Virus record (IMG/VR): IMGVR_UViG_3300024262_006558
Span: 62,001-126,000 of that record
Direction: 5' to 3' (one strand)
From: a virus
DNA: 64,000 nt
How positions within the stretch are numbered: the first letter of the stretch is position 1; each line of letters opens with the position of its first letter. Below, piece after piece: positions 1 to 10,279 of this stretch. Made by a program: the position numbers and the translations under genes. The notes under the pieces were generated by a model that saw nothing but the letters and a program-made list of their open reading frames with translations, did not search any database and was not told the DNA's origin.

Positions 1-1602
1 AGTATGAATCTTACTTGCAAACACATTATTTAAATTTGTCCCTCCTGAATATATATTACTAACATCCAATGATTCCCCAAAAAACACTGCCTCTGTTGTG
101 TTTCCAGAAAAAACATCAGAATAAGTTGTTCCTGTTATATATAAATCTGTAAAATTTTGAGTTTCTAAACTTCCAGAGTCTCCCTTTAGTCCTCTAGGGC
201 CTTGTATTTTAACAATATTAAGAGAGGATCCATTGGCTTGTAATTGAAGTGTCCCACCTCCCTGTCCTCTTCTAAATCCTATTCTTAATTTATACCCTTC
301 TTTTAAATCTAAAGAAACAAAAAATGATCCTGTTGCACCAAACCCTGTTTGCCTGATATACATCTCAGATAACGTACCGTCTACTTCTTGCCATGTGGAT
401 CCTGTGTTTATTTCTAGTCTACATTCTGCCTGAGTTCTACTAGTACTACCAGTTCCTTTTATAGACACTCTACCAAGAACAAGATATGTAAAATCTGAAT
501 TTATAGTAACTTCATCACTGTCTACTATTACATCATGAGAAAAGTTTAAATCTGTTTTCCTTTCTTCATTTAGAGGTACTGTTGCGACCCAGGCTGTAGA
601 TGTTGTCGTTGTTCCCCCGACTCCATCATAAGCATCAAAATAAGAAGTTGATAAACCTGATAGCGACTCATCTATTATAGAGTCTATTATATCTTCTAAA
701 TATGTTCCGCCAGAATATATAGTAGTAGCCGATAATATATTAAATAATGAATCTCCACTAACTGAGATGTTATCAAATGAACCTCCACTTATATTTACCG
801 TTGGATTATTGTCCGTCCCCCCAGTAAATGTATTTAACCCATCTTGAACTCTTGTTATGTCACTTGTGCCCCCAGTTGGTATCAAAGATATAATTACATC
901 CTCTAAATCTGTTCCGCCTGAATATATAGTCCCACCAGATAATGTCGGAGCATAAACTCCTCCAATAAACGTAGCGCCAGATAAATTAGCTTTAGAATCT
1001 AGGATGCCCTGGAGATTGTTTATATCACTTATATTATGCGTGTGAATCTTGCTTGCAAACACATCACTTAAATCCGTGCTTCCAGAATATATAGTAGTAG
1101 CCGATAACGCATTAAATAAAGAACTTCCACTAATTGAAATGTTATCAAATGACCCCCCGCTTATATTCACAGTAGGATTTAAAATAGTACCTCCAGTAAA
1201 TGTATTTAATCCATCTTGTATTTTTGATGAATTTTGTGCTGTAGATGCCGTTATTACACTTTCTAAATCAGTTCCACCTGACAATATCACACCAAAAGAT
1301 GCTGTAGACGCTGTTACATTCCCAACTATTGTTACATCTGAATTTATAACACCATTATATGCTGCTATATAATTAATTCCTACCGTATTAACATTTATAA
1401 TTAAATCCCCGTCTGATGATAAAATAATATCACCAGAATCAACACTACTTTGAAGATCCAATGAAGCCCTTACTTCATCAATAGTAAAATTGCCATCAGG
1501 AGAAATTAACTCGGTAGAAGTGCCTGCTGAAAAAATAGTTCCATTAGGCTCTATTAAATCACTTATTAATTGAGTTGTTATAGCGCTTAATATAATCCCC
1601 AT
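1..1602 (-). CDS. Tail fibre protein, 3' end beyond window
   Basis: Open from an ATG at 1602 to the window edge (534 residues seen, no stop). The start overlaps the stop of the upstream fibre gene as TAATG, so the two are translationally coupled. The protein carries two copies of the fibre module (NTFTGGT...NPTVNISGGSFDN, then LSATTIYSGSTDL), then a beta-rich segment of about 150 residues that looks like a C1q/TNF-type jelly roll, a short collagen-like stretch (GPRGLKGDSG), and another IYSGGTNL module where the window cuts it. Such architecture is typical of trimeric phage fibres that contact the host surface. The exact role is inferred; no ligand can be read from sequence. Confidence 0.8.
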   Translation of the reverse strand, partial: MGIILSAITTQLISDLIEPNGTIFSAGTSTELISPDGNFTIDEVRASLDLQSSVDSGDIILSSDGDLIINVNTVGINYIAAYNGVINSDVTIVGNVTASTASFGVILSGGTDLESVITASTAQNSSKIQDGLNTFTGGTILNPTVNISGGSFDNISISGSSLFNALSATTIYSGSTDLSDVFASKIHTHNISDINNLQGILDSKANLSGATFIGGVYAPTLSGGTIYSGGTDLEDVIISLIPTGGTSDITRVQDGLNTFTGGTDNNPTVNISGGSFDNISVSGDSLFNILSATTIYSGGTYLEDIIDSIIDESLSGLSTSYFDAYDGVGGTTTTSTAWVATVPLNEERKTDLNFSHDVIVDSDEVTINSDFTYLVLGRVSIKGTGSTSRTQAECRLEINTGSTWQEVDGTLSEMYIRQTGFGATGSFFVSLDLKEGYKLRIGFRRGQGGGTLQLQANGSSLNIVKIQGPRGLKGDSGSLETQNFTDLYITGTTYSDVFSGNTTEAVFFGESLDVSNIYSGGTNLNNVFASKIHT

Positions 1603-4493
1603 TATATACTTAGTTTTGTTATTGTTATATTACTATCATTAGCAATTGTTGTTAATGAACCACTTCCAGCATGAATAGATATTTGAACTTTTATCTTATC
1701 TCCTGAGTTAAATCTTTGTTTTATAGTTTTTGAAATGCTGCATTCGCCATTTGCTGTGCTTCTATGATATCCATAAGAAGCGCTTCTAAATATTTCATTA
1801 TATCCACCGCCAGAGTCTAACACAATTCTATTTTTTGAATTCTTTCTACCTCCTGAATTAATATCTATAGATAATCCATATGTTACCTCATAGAAACCAT
1901 CAGTTAATAGAGAAACTTCAGTGCCAGAATGAGAATAATTACTTCCAACTATTATTTCTGAATCCCAATTAACATCAGAATACACCCCTGTAGTAATAGT
2001 TGTCCCTGATTGGTATATGTCTAAATTCCAATCTTCTTTTATTATTTGATCATAACTTACTCCGCCAGTAATGGTAATATTATTTAAATCATTTCTGCTT
2101 AGCGTAAATGTTCCCCCTGACGAAACCGTACCTCCTGTAACAAAGGTGTCTGAAGAATTTATAATATCCTCAAGATTAGTCCCTCCAGAATATATAGTAC
2201 CCCCACTTATCGTAGGAGCATAGACTACACCAGTAAATGTTGCTCCAGATAAACTTGCTTTTGTATCAAGGCTTCCCTGTAGATTGTTTATATCATTTAT
2301 TTCATGAGTATGTCCAGTTACTGAAAATAACTCATATAAATTAGTGGATCCTGAATTTATAGTGTCAGCACTTAATGTGTTAAGATTTGTTGATCCAGTT
2401 ACAATTAAACTATCAAATGTTCCACCGCTAATATTGACTGTTGGATTATTTGCAGTGCCTCCAGTAAATGTGTTGATACCATTCCCAATACGGGTTATAT
2501 CACTTGTGTCCCCGCTTAAAATTAAAGAAATTATTATATCTTCAAGATCCGTTGAACCAGAATACAAAGTTCCACCACTTAGGGTAGGAGCGTAAACCCC
2601 ACCAATGAATGTTGCTCCAGATAAATTTGCTTTTGAATCAAGACTTCCCTGTAGATTGTTTATGTCACCTATTTCATGAGTATGTCCAGTTACCGAGAAT
2701 ATCTCATATAGATTAGTGGAGCCAGATATTATAGTACTAGCACTTAATGTGTTAAATGAGGATGATCCACTTACTGAAATGCTATCAAATGTTCCACCGC
2801 TAATATTAATTATTGGATTTAACTCAGTTCCTCCAGTATATGTATTTAAACCATTTTGGACACGAGTGACATCTAACAATTCAGTTTCGGATGCAATTGA
2901 TCTAATTATATCATCAAGTTCAGTAGAACCAGAATATATAGTGCCACCGCTTAATGTTGGAGCATATACTCCCCCAGTAAATGTTGCCCCAGAAAGATTA
3001 GCCTTTGAATCAAGGCTTCCCTGCAGATTGTTTATGTCACCTATTTCATGAGTATGTCCAGTTACTGAGAATATCTCATATAAATTTGTAGACCCTGAAC
3101 TTATATTGCTAGCACTTAATGCATTAAGATTTGTTAGCCCAGTTACAATTAAACTATCAAATGTTCCTCCAGTGATGTTAATTGTTGGATTATTATCTGT
3201 ACCTCCCGTAAAAGTATTTATTCCATTACCAACGCGAGTTACATCACTCGTATCCCCGCTTAATATTAAAGAAATGATTACATCTTCAAGATTTGTTGAT
3301 CCTGAAAACAAAGTCCCTCCACTTAGTGTATTTGCGCTAAATGAGTTAGACGAGCTTGTTCCTGATACATAAAGATTATCTAAGCTAGCGCCAGTAATAT
3401 TAACTGTTGGATTTAAATCAGTTCCTCCCGTAAAAGTATTTATTCCATTACCAACGCGGGTTACATCACTAGTATCACCGCTTAATATCAAAGAAATGAT
3501 TACATCTTCAAGATTGGTTCCTCCAGAATATATGGTGCCACCGCTTATTGTTGGAGCATATACTCCCCCAGTAAATGTTGCTCCAGAAAGATTAGCTTTT
3601 GAATCAAGACTGCCTTGTAAATTAAGTATATCGCTTATTTCATGAGTATGTATCTTGCTTGCAAACACATCATTAAGATTGGTGTTTCCAGAATAAATAC
3701 TACTTCCTGAAAGTGATGTCGCTGCAAATCCTACATTTGAATTCCAGTCTCCATTGAAAATTGTGGATATGCTTGATGAACTACCATCAGTCTGTCCAGA
3801 CAATACTGTTATCCCTCCGCCTACAGCGCTAAGATGTGTACCACCATAATTAAGATCAATGTTATTGTCTTTAGATTGAACTACTTCTGTGTTTAATGTC
3901 GTAGCTGTGCCAAGCACTTCTAAATCTCCAGTAATCGAAACATTTCCTGTGATAGTCCCGCCTGTTTTGTCATACTTAGAAACATTTAGATCATTAATAA
4001 AAAACCCTAAATCAGTACTTCCAGAATAAAATGTGGTAGCACTCAGCGTGTTAAACGCAGCTTCTCCACTAACTATTATATTATCAAAAGTTCCCCCAGT
4101 AACATTAACTGTTGGATTATTATCTGTGCCTCCCGTAAAAGTATTTATTCCATTACCAACGCGAGTTACATCACTAGTATCACCGCTTAATATCAAAGAA
4201 ATGATTACATCTTCAAGATTGGTTCCTCCAGAATATATGGTAGACGCGCTTAGCGTATCAAATAAAGATGCTCCACTTACTGATATATTATCAAAAGTTC
4301 CTCCAGTAATATTTACTGTAGGGAATAATTTAGTGCCTCCAGTAAATGTATTTAAACCATTTTGTACTGAAGTAGCATTTTGATTTAATATAAATCCAAG
4401 CTCAGTAGACCCTGAATAGTAAGTTGACGCACTAAAAGATTGCCTCACTATAGAGCTTCTATCAATATCTAACCCTCCCTTTACTTTTGCCAT
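1602..4493 (-). CDS. Repeat-rich tail fibre protein with C-terminal jelly-roll-like domain
   Basis: 963 residues. Six copies of the module FTGGT-x2-NPTVNITGGTFDN fill most of the chain, alternating with SGATFTGGVYAPTLSGGT units and with HTHEIGDINNLQGSLDSKA, a motif common in phage fibres. A central block (about residues 165-270, starting near SKYDKTGGTITGNVSITG) is also present in the fibre gene at 18833-20821. The last 140 residues lack repeats and resemble a C1q/TNF-like beta domain, the likely receptor-binding tip. The repeats are also close at DNA level (compare 2587-2700 with 2949-3080), so recombination between copies is plausible. A CTATTTATA-type element lies about 13 nt upstream of the start. 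Confidence 0.85.
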   Translation of the reverse strand: MAKVKGGLDIDRSSIVRQSFSASTYYSGSTELGFILNQNATSVQNGLNTFTGGTKLFPTVNITGGTFDNISVSGASLFDTLSASTIYSGGTNLEDVIISLILSGDTSDVTRVGNGINTFTGGTDNNPTVNVTGGTFDNIIVSGEAAFNTLSATTFYSGSTDLGFFINDLNVSKYDKTGGTITGNVSITGDLEVLGTATTLNTEVVQSKDNNIDLNYGGTHLSAVGGGITVLSGQTDGSSSSISTIFNGDWNSNVGFAATSLSGSSIYSGNTNLNDVFASKIHTHEISDILNLQGSLDSKANLSGATFTGGVYAPTISGGTIYSGGTNLEDVIISLILSGDTSDVTRVGNGINTFTGGTDLNPTVNITGASLDNLYVSGTSSSNSFSANTLSGGTLFSGSTNLEDVIISLILSGDTSDVTRVGNGINTFTGGTDNNPTINITGGTFDSLIVTGLTNLNALSASNISSGSTNLYEIFSVTGHTHEIGDINNLQGSLDSKANLSGATFTGGVYAPTLSGGTIYSGSTELDDIIRSIASETELLDVTRVQNGLNTYTGGTELNPIINISGGTFDSISVSGSSSFNTLSASTIISGSTNLYEIFSVTGHTHEIGDINNLQGSLDSKANLSGATFIGGVYAPTLSGGTLYSGSTDLEDIIISLILSGDTSDITRIGNGINTFTGGTANNPTVNISGGTFDSLIVTGSTNLNTLSADTINSGSTNLYELFSVTGHTHEINDINNLQGSLDTKASLSGATFTGVVYAPTISGGTIYSGGTNLEDIINSSDTFVTGGTVSSGGTFTLSRNDLNNITITGGVSYDQIIKEDWNLDIYQSGTTITTGVYSDVNWDSEIIVGSNYSHSGTEVSLLTDGFYEVTYGLSIDINSGGRKNSKNRIVLDSGGGYNEIFRSASYGYHRSTANGECSISKTIKQRFNSGDKIKVQISIHAGSGSLTTIANDSNITITKLSI

Positions 4494-4505
4494 TACTAGT
4501 GTTTT

Positions 4506-4515
4506 TTATAAATAT
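4506..4515 (-). promoter_or_regulatory. Late-promoter-like element
   Basis: Sense strand reads ATATTTATAAA, ending about 13 nt before the ATG at 4493. It belongs to the family described in the findings; function is inferred from recurrence only. Confidence 0.5.
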
Positions 4516-4549
4516 CAAAAACTTATTAAAATAAGCTTTTTATTATGCT

Positions 4550-6868
4550 TTAAATGTCAACCGTTGTAATAACAGCCATGCATATTTTAATGCCATTTAT
4601 ACCGACCCCGCTACCTGATTGATTTTCAAACTCAATACCTATTAGATCTCCAGATGATATAGATCCAGAAATATCTAAATTAGCACTTTGAAAGGCGTTG
4701 CCAGTCAAATCATTATTAACCCCTATACCTGATGTATCACTAAGCACTATGTTAGCTGTTTCTAGCAATGTTCTAGATGAATATAAATGTTTGTATATAT
4801 TAATCCTTAAAGTTGGACTGAGGCCAACAGAAGCATTGTCAACAGATGCGTTTGCAATAGTAATAGATATGTTTTTTAGATTTGAATCCTTTGGTATTAT
4901 AAAAGGGTTGATGCTTCCTCCACTAAAAACGTTTACGCTACTGGTTGTTGTTATGCCAGAATCATTAGTGAATTTATAAAAAGGGGCGGTAGCTCCCGTT
5001 ATCTCATTGAGATATTCAAACTGATATTCTCTTTCTTTTTTAGTTAAAGAGTTAATTATAGTTTCAAGATCAGTTCCTCCAGATAAAAAGAGAGATGAGT
5101 CTATGGAATTAATTCCACTTAAATCATTTGAATCGTTTAAAAGTACATTGGAGCCTTTTATCACTTTCCCGCTTGTTCCATTAAATCTAGATAATGAATT
5201 ATTTATAGAAGATGCTGGAGCAATAACATCACCAAACGACCCTCCAGATACAATTACATTAGAAGAACCGCATTTCTGAACTATCGTTCTGATTGTACAA
5301 CCGCTATCACCCACAAATACTCTAATAGATTCATTATTTAACCTTTCAATATCTCCAGGTATAATATCTCTATTATTTGTTAGATCATATGCAGTTATAT
5401 CAACATCTAAACTTCCTAAATTATGCTTAAAGTCTGCATAGTAAAAAGATGTGTCTGCTGAAAACGGAAACCAAGTACTAAGAGTGGTTGCTGTGCATCC
5501 AGTTATTTCTGGTATAGCATCTTTTATAATGTCGTATAGATCAGTGGTCCCAGAGTAGAAAGTAGCAGCTGTTATAGTTGTAGCGCTCAAAGCGTTGAAC
5601 ACGCTTTGACCTGAAGCGTTAATGCTATTAACTATTGGATCATCAATTAATCCAACTATTGGCTTATTAGCCGTGCCTCCAGTATAAATATTGTTTCCAG
5701 GCTGAACTCTTGTCAATTCACCGCTCGTAACAGTTGAACCGCATTTCTGAACCAGTGTTCTAATGGTACACCCGCTATCGCTTATGTAAAGCCTTACATC
5801 ATCAACGCTTATTCTTTGTATGTCATCTAAAAAAATGTCTTTTTTAGTAAAAAAGTCATAAGCAGTAACATCAACATCGTAAGTATCTAGATTGTGATTA
5901 AAATCTGCATAGTACAAAGTGGGGTCTCCTGAAAATGGCAGCCAGGAACTTATTGTAGTAGAAGCACATCCTGAAATTTCAAAGTTAATTAAATTACTTA
6001 TTATCTCTTCAAGATTTGTTCCTCCAGAATAAAAAGTGGTAGCCGATATTGTAATAGCGCTCAATGTGTTAAACACAGAGTCTCCGCTTACATATATATT
6101 ATCAAAAGTTCCACCAGTAATATTAACTGTTGGAAAATTATCAGTGCCTCCAGTAAATGTGTTTACACCACTTTGTACACGAGTTATGTCTCCAGTTGCA
6201 CCGCTGCCAACCAGGGATATGATTACATTTTCAAGATTTGTTCCTCCAGAATATATAGTGGTTGCGCTTAAAATATTAAGACTAGTTGCCCCGCTTACAT
6301 TTAACGTATCAAAAGTTCCTCCAGTAATGTTAACTGTTGGGTAATTATCTGTGCCTCCAGTAAATGTGTTTATACCACCTTGAACGCGAGTGATATCTCC
6401 AGTAGCCCCGCTTCCAGCTAGTGATATTATTATATCCTCAAGATTAGTGTTTCCAGAATAAATTGTAGTAGCTGACAGTTCATTAAATGAAGAGTCCCCA
6501 CTAACTGTTATATTGTCAATTGATAAACCTGTTACATTTACCTCTGGGTAATTATCAGTTCCTCCAGTAAATGTGTTTATACCACCTTGAACGCGAGTGA
6601 TATCTCCACTCCCCCCTCCTCCACTTCCAAAAATATCATATAAATCAGTAGAGCCAGAATATATAGTTCCAGCAGAAATTGTAACCGCGCTAACACCAGC
6701 ATTAAACGTAGTTAACCCTGTAACGGTCCCGCCAGATAAAGGTAGGAAGTTTTTAGAAAAATAATCATTACAATAATTTATAGATTCGAAATTATCATTT
6801 AACTTTATTCGAAGTCTATGCTCATTGTTAATGTCCGTGTTAAATATTTCTTGAAGATTACAAGGCAT
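4550..6868 (-). CDS. Tail fibre protein with S/G/T repeats
   Basis: 772 residues. The N-terminus (MPCNLQEIFNTDINNEHRLR...FLPLSGGTVTGLT) is unique and may be the attachment end. Four fibre modules follow (GGINTFTGGTDNYPEVNVTG and relatives). Two related inserts of about 80 residues contain STWFPFSADTSFYYADFKH and end in DSGCTIRTIVQKCG; the recurring Cys pairs in this otherwise Cys-poor family are unusual. The C-terminal 170 residues are a non-repetitive beta-rich domain. Role as a fibre is inferred from module sharing with its neighbours. Confidence 0.82.
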   Translation of the reverse strand: MPCNLQEIFNTDINNEHRLRIKLNDNFESINYCNDYFSKNFLPLSGGTVTGLTTFNAGVSAVTISAGTIYSGSTDLYDIFGSGGGGSGDITRVQGGINTFTGGTDNYPEVNVTGLSIDNITVSGDSSFNELSATTIYSGNTNLEDIIISLAGSGATGDITRVQGGINTFTGGTDNYPTVNITGGTFDTLNVSGATSLNILSATTIYSGGTNLENVIISLVGSGATGDITRVQSGVNTFTGGTDNFPTVNITGGTFDNIYVSGDSVFNTLSAITISATTFYSGGTNLEEIISNLINFEISGCASTTISSWLPFSGDPTLYYADFNHNLDTYDVDVTAYDFFTKKDIFLDDIQRISVDDVRLYISDSGCTIRTLVQKCGSTVTSGELTRVQPGNNIYTGGTANKPIVGLIDDPIVNSINASGQSVFNALSATTITAATFYSGTTDLYDIIKDAIPEITGCTATTLSTWFPFSADTSFYYADFKHNLGSLDVDITAYDLTNNRDIIPGDIERLNNESIRVFVGDSGCTIRTIVQKCGSSNVIVSGGSFGDVIAPASSINNSLSRFNGTSGKVIKGSNVLLNDSNDLSGINSIDSSLFLSGGTDLETIINSLTKKEREYQFEYLNEITGATAPFYKFTNDSGITTTSSVNVFSGGSINPFIIPKDSNLKNISITIANASVDNASVGLSPTLRINIYKHLYSSRTLLETANIVLSDTSGIGVNNDLTGNAFQSANLDISGSISSGDLIGIEFENQSGSGVGINGIKICMAVITTVDI

Positions 6869-6885
6869 TTATAAATTTTTTTTTA

Positions 6886-6895
6886 TATAAATAGC
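6886..6895 (-). promoter_or_regulatory. Late-promoter-like element
   Basis: Sense strand GCTATTTATA, about 17 nt before the ATG at 6868; one of the best matches to the family consensus. Confidence 0.55.
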
Positions 6896-6930
6896 TGTCA
6901 TTTTAAAGCAAGACAGCTGTATATAAAAAA

Positions 6931-7359
6931 CTACCTTATATAAGATTTGGTGCCAAACACTCTCACCATAGCATATCTTATAATATTATCAGTTAAACTC
7001 CACAATGTCCTATCATTTAAAACATTGCTCCACATTAACTGCTCTTTATCGGCAAGTTTTTTAGCTACTTTAACTCCAGAAATGCTTCTTACATAGTCAA
7101 ACTCATACATCCAATCATGTATCATTGCAGCAAACAAAAATGGGCCATAAGCTGGGAAAATCCCCCTTAATAATCTAGGTGAAGAGCTGCCATTAAAATT
7201 AAAGCCTTTATCTATAGTTATTATACTTCCGCAAGAAAGTTGTATGTCTATTTCTTTGTTTACAATAAAATACTTTTCATCATCAACAAACTTATTAGAA
7301 ATAACTCCTATATATTTATTAAGATCTAATTCTTTAACATTAACTAAAGTAACTAGCAT
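6931..7359 (-). CDS. DUF1353-like phage protein
   Basis: 142 residues. The pattern GFNFNGSSSPRLLRG...GPFLFAAMIHDWMYEF (about residues 53-90) matches the DUF1353 signature of phage proteins, in which a D/N-x-S-x-P-R segment is followed by a hydrophobic helix and an HDxLY-type motif. The biochemical role of this family is not established; members usually lie among tail genes, as here. The start overlaps the preceding stop as TAATG, coupling it to the 109-residue gene upstream. Confidence 0.7.
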   Translation of the reverse strand: MLVTLVNVKELDLNKYIGVISNKFVDDEKYFIVNKEIDIQLSCGSIITIDKGFNFNGSSSPRLLRGIFPAYGPFLFAAMIHDWMYEFDYVRSISGVKVAKKLADKEQLMWSNVLNDRTLWSLTDNIIRYAMVRVFGTKSYIR

Positions 7360-7688
7360 TATAATTGTATTTCTACAATCCCAGTAGCACCAGAGCTATA
7401 TCCTAATTTTTCTAAAACCCAATACTTCAAGTATTCGTTAACACCCTCTGGGTCTAAAGCTAAATATCCTGCCTGATCTAAAACTAGATTATAATTGTTA
7501 GGAAATTCATTTATTCTTCTAATTTTTGACATCCCATTATCATAGTCAGTCTCAGATCTGTATATACTTAAATTGTAGTCAACGTTATATCCTTTTTCTG
7601 GAAATATTGTTGAAAATTTTACTAATGATCCAGATGCTACAACTCCACCATCTGGTGTGTTTAATTCTTCGTTTATTTTAAGTGCCAT
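7359..7688 (-). CDS. Small tail-locus protein, function unknown
   Basis: 109 residues, no signal peptide or membrane segment. It begins MALKINEELNTPDGGVVASGSLVKF and ends in a Gly/Ser-rich tail. It sits between two fibre genes and is coupled through TAATG to the DUF1353-like gene, which suggests a shared role in the baseplate or fibre region. I do not recognise the family. Confidence 0.65.
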   Translation of the reverse strand: MALKINEELNTPDGGVVASGSLVKFSTIFPEKGYNVDYNLSIYRSETDYDNGMSKIRRINEFPNNYNLVLDQAGYLALDPEGVNEYLKYWVLEKLGYSSGATGIVEIQL

Positions 7689-7730
7689 TTTTGTATTATT
7701 TATTTTAAATATTATTCTTAAATATTATTT

Positions 7731-10268
7731 TTAATGGAAATCAACCCACGTACTTCCATCATACCCTCTAAATTTGCTAGTAGTAGAATTAAAAACTATC
7801 ATTCCAGCCGTTGCTGTCAACGCTCCCTCCTCGGTAGTATCTACAACATTAGTTTTAAAAACTCTTGTTGTAGATTTCAAATCTAAACCAACAGAGGAGG
7901 TTGTCGCAGTAAGCCCGTGTATTACTAAAGCGCCAGTTCCATTTATGTATTGATCTTCAGTTTTAGCAAACAACACTCTAGGCACGTCTTCAGCCCATCC
8001 AAGAGCAAAAGAATCACTTAGTAAATTATCTACTGAATCCCCCATTGTAATAGAACGAGCCCCTAAAGCCTGATTGTAATTAACATTATTACCAATACTT
8101 ATAGTGTTTATTCCAGATGTTCCAGTAGTACCTCCTCCAGCTCTATATCCAATACAAACTTGAGCCTGAGCTCTAGCTGCAGATTGCGTACCTATAGACA
8201 CAGCATTTGTGCTATCCACTGTAGCATCTCCAATAGCTATAGACCCATTACCACTCGCAAAAGAACTACTTCCAATAGCGATAGACCCGCTACCATCACT
8301 TCTAGATGTGCTACCAATAGCTAAAGCTGTACTGCCAGAAGAGCTTGCTCCTGGACCTATTGTGACTGAGTTTGCTCCGATTGTTGCAGCGTTATAATTA
8401 GTCGCGCTTCCTATGGTTATAGAAGAGGCACCAAACGTTGTCACATTACCACCACCCGCTCTATATCCTAAAGAAATTGCTCCATTAGCATCGCTTTCAG
8501 ATTGATTTCCGATAGCTACAGCATTTGCGTCTTTAGCTTCAGACTGAGTCCCTATTGCTACAGAGTTGGATCCTATGTTTACAGATCCATCGTTTGATTG
8601 ATATCCTATAGAAACCGAAGAATTCCCTTTTGTCCCTGTCGTATTTCCAGCGTTATACCCAACAGCTATAGCTCCAAGAACTTCGCTTGTAGCTACATTT
8701 CCTATAGACAAAGAATATTGACCTGATGCTACTGAGCTCCTCCCTAGTGATATAGAATATAAACCGCTAGAATCCACATTATGACCTACAGCTACAGAGG
8801 ATGTAGTTGTTGCTTGCGATAAGTAACCTATACATACTGATTCACCTCCCGATGACGTAGTTGTACTGCCGACTGCTACTGAATTATTACCTATATCTGT
8901 AGTGCCTTGATTTGAGTTATACCCCATTGACACCGTCACTGAACCTTTGGTTCCAGTGGTGTTTCCAGCGTTTTTACCAATGGTTACAACTCCTAAATTC
9001 TCAGCTTTAGCTGACCTACCTATAGCTATAGATTCAAGACCTGAAGCTATAGAATTGTATCCTACAGAAACTGAATCATTTCCATCTGACTGAGAAAAGC
9101 CTCCAACTGATATACCTCTTTCCCCCTTAGCATTTGAAGCTCCTCCAATAGACACAGATGTTACACCTGTAGCTTCAGCCAAATACCCTAAGGAAACAGA
9201 GTAGTTAGAACGAGTCTTAGATTGATATCCTATTGCAACAGAATCTAAACCTATATCATTAGATCCATTATTAGATAAATGCCCAATGCTTATTGCATAA
9301 TTATTTTTTGCACCGCTAGTGTTTCCAGCATTATACCCAATCGACACGCACCCTGAAGCAGATTTAGAAAGCCTACCTATAGAAATGCTATCGGTTTCTG
9401 TAGATGAAGCTTCCGAGCCTATAGCAATGGAATAGTCACCAATTGCATCCGACTGATACCCTACAGCAGTAGGTCTAACTCCAGAAGCGTTAGCGCTCTC
9501 ACCTACAGATACAGCTGAAGAACTACTTCCAGAAGCCAAATAACCTAAACTAAAAGAGCCATCATTTTTTAAAGTTAATAAATCATTCGACCCAGTTTTG
9601 AAATCCAAATCATAACCATTAAGCTCTAGTGAGGTGTCTTGAATTATGCTACCTCCAAACCCAAAAGTGTTTGCGCTATATTCAGTTATAGCATTTACAA
9701 AACTATTAGAAGATCCACCCCCGCCTAATAGTAAAGATAAATCCGTACTACCTGAATAAAACGTGGTTGCACTTATCGTAGATGCGCTAAACGAGTTAGC
9801 TGAATTACTTCCGCTTACGTATAAATTATCTAAACTTGCTCCAGTGATATTTACCGTTGGTAAATTTTCCGTCCCGCCAGTGAATGTGTTTACACCATTA
9901 CCAATTCGAGTAATATCCACAGCTCCATTTCCAAACAACAAAGACAAATCCGTACTTCCTGAATATATTGTTGCAGCGCTTATTGTAATAGCGCTAAACG
10001 AGTTAACCTGACTATCTCCACTTACCGTAATATTATCAACAGTTAAGCCAGTAATGTTTACCGTTGGTATATTATCCGTTCCTCCAGTAAATGAATTTAC
10101 ACCATTACCAACGCGAGTAACATCTATAGACCCGCTTCCAAACAATAAAGACAAATCCGTACTTCCAGAATATATAGTGTCACCCGAAATAGATGGATTC
10201 GAATTTACACTGCTTAAAAAATTATTTTCATCTAATCCCCTTCTAGGAAAACCACTCTTACTTCCCAT
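7731..10268 (-). CDS. Tail fibre/adhesin with YadA-like head repeats
   Basis: 845 residues. Residues 1-210 hold two fibre modules and three SGSTDLSLLFG units. The centre (about 225-750) is a long run of roughly 14-residue repeats of the type SVAIGYQSKTRSNYS and GYNAGNTTGTKG, the left-handed beta-roll of trimeric autotransporter (YadA-like) heads. The end (MIVFNSTTSKFRGYDGSTW) matches a C-terminal motif common in phage fibres. A trimeric, host-binding fibre is the natural reading; the host receptor is unknown. Confidence 0.85.
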   Translation of the reverse strand: MGSKSGFPRRGLDENNFLSSVNSNPSISGDTIYSGSTDLSLLFGSGSIDVTRVGNGVNSFTGGTDNIPTVNITGLTVDNITVSGDSQVNSFSAITISAATIYSGSTDLSLLFGNGAVDITRIGNGVNTFTGGTENLPTVNITGASLDNLYVSGSNSANSFSASTISATTFYSGSTDLSLLLGGGGSSNSFVNAITEYSANTFGFGGSIIQDTSLELNGYDLDFKTGSNDLLTLKNDGSFSLGYLASGSSSSAVSVGESANASGVRPTAVGYQSDAIGDYSIAIGSEASSTETDSISIGRLSKSASGCVSIGYNAGNTSGAKNNYAISIGHLSNNGSNDIGLDSVAIGYQSKTRSNYSVSLGYLAEATGVTSVSIGGASNAKGERGISVGGFSQSDGNDSVSVGYNSIASGLESIAIGRSAKAENLGVVTIGKNAGNTTGTKGSVTVSMGYNSNQGTTDIGNNSVAVGSTTTSSGGESVCIGYLSQATTTSSVAVGHNVDSSGLYSISLGRSSVASGQYSLSIGNVATSEVLGAIAVGYNAGNTTGTKGNSSVSIGYQSNDGSVNIGSNSVAIGTQSEAKDANAVAIGNQSESDANGAISLGYRAGGGNVTTFGASSITIGSATNYNAATIGANSVTIGPGASSSGSTALAIGSTSRSDGSGSIAIGSSSFASGNGSIAIGDATVDSTNAVSIGTQSAARAQAQVCIGYRAGGGTTGTSGINTISIGNNVNYNQALGARSITMGDSVDNLLSDSFALGWAEDVPRVLFAKTEDQYINGTGALVIHGLTATTSSVGLDLKSTTRVFKTNVVDTTEEGALTATAGMIVFNSTTSKFRGYDGSTWVDFH

Positions 10269-10279
10269 AATTAACTTTA

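Noticed and set aside
2227-3660. Regular DNA repeats, at first glance CRISPR-like
   Set aside because: Repeat units are coding, diverged and about 180-370 nt apart, with no constant short repeat or unique spacers.
1049-4383. Several plus-strand ORFs with VPPV-type repeats across the fibre locus
   Set aside because: Shadows of the repeated minus-strand fibre codons; their apparent repetition comes from the fibre modules.
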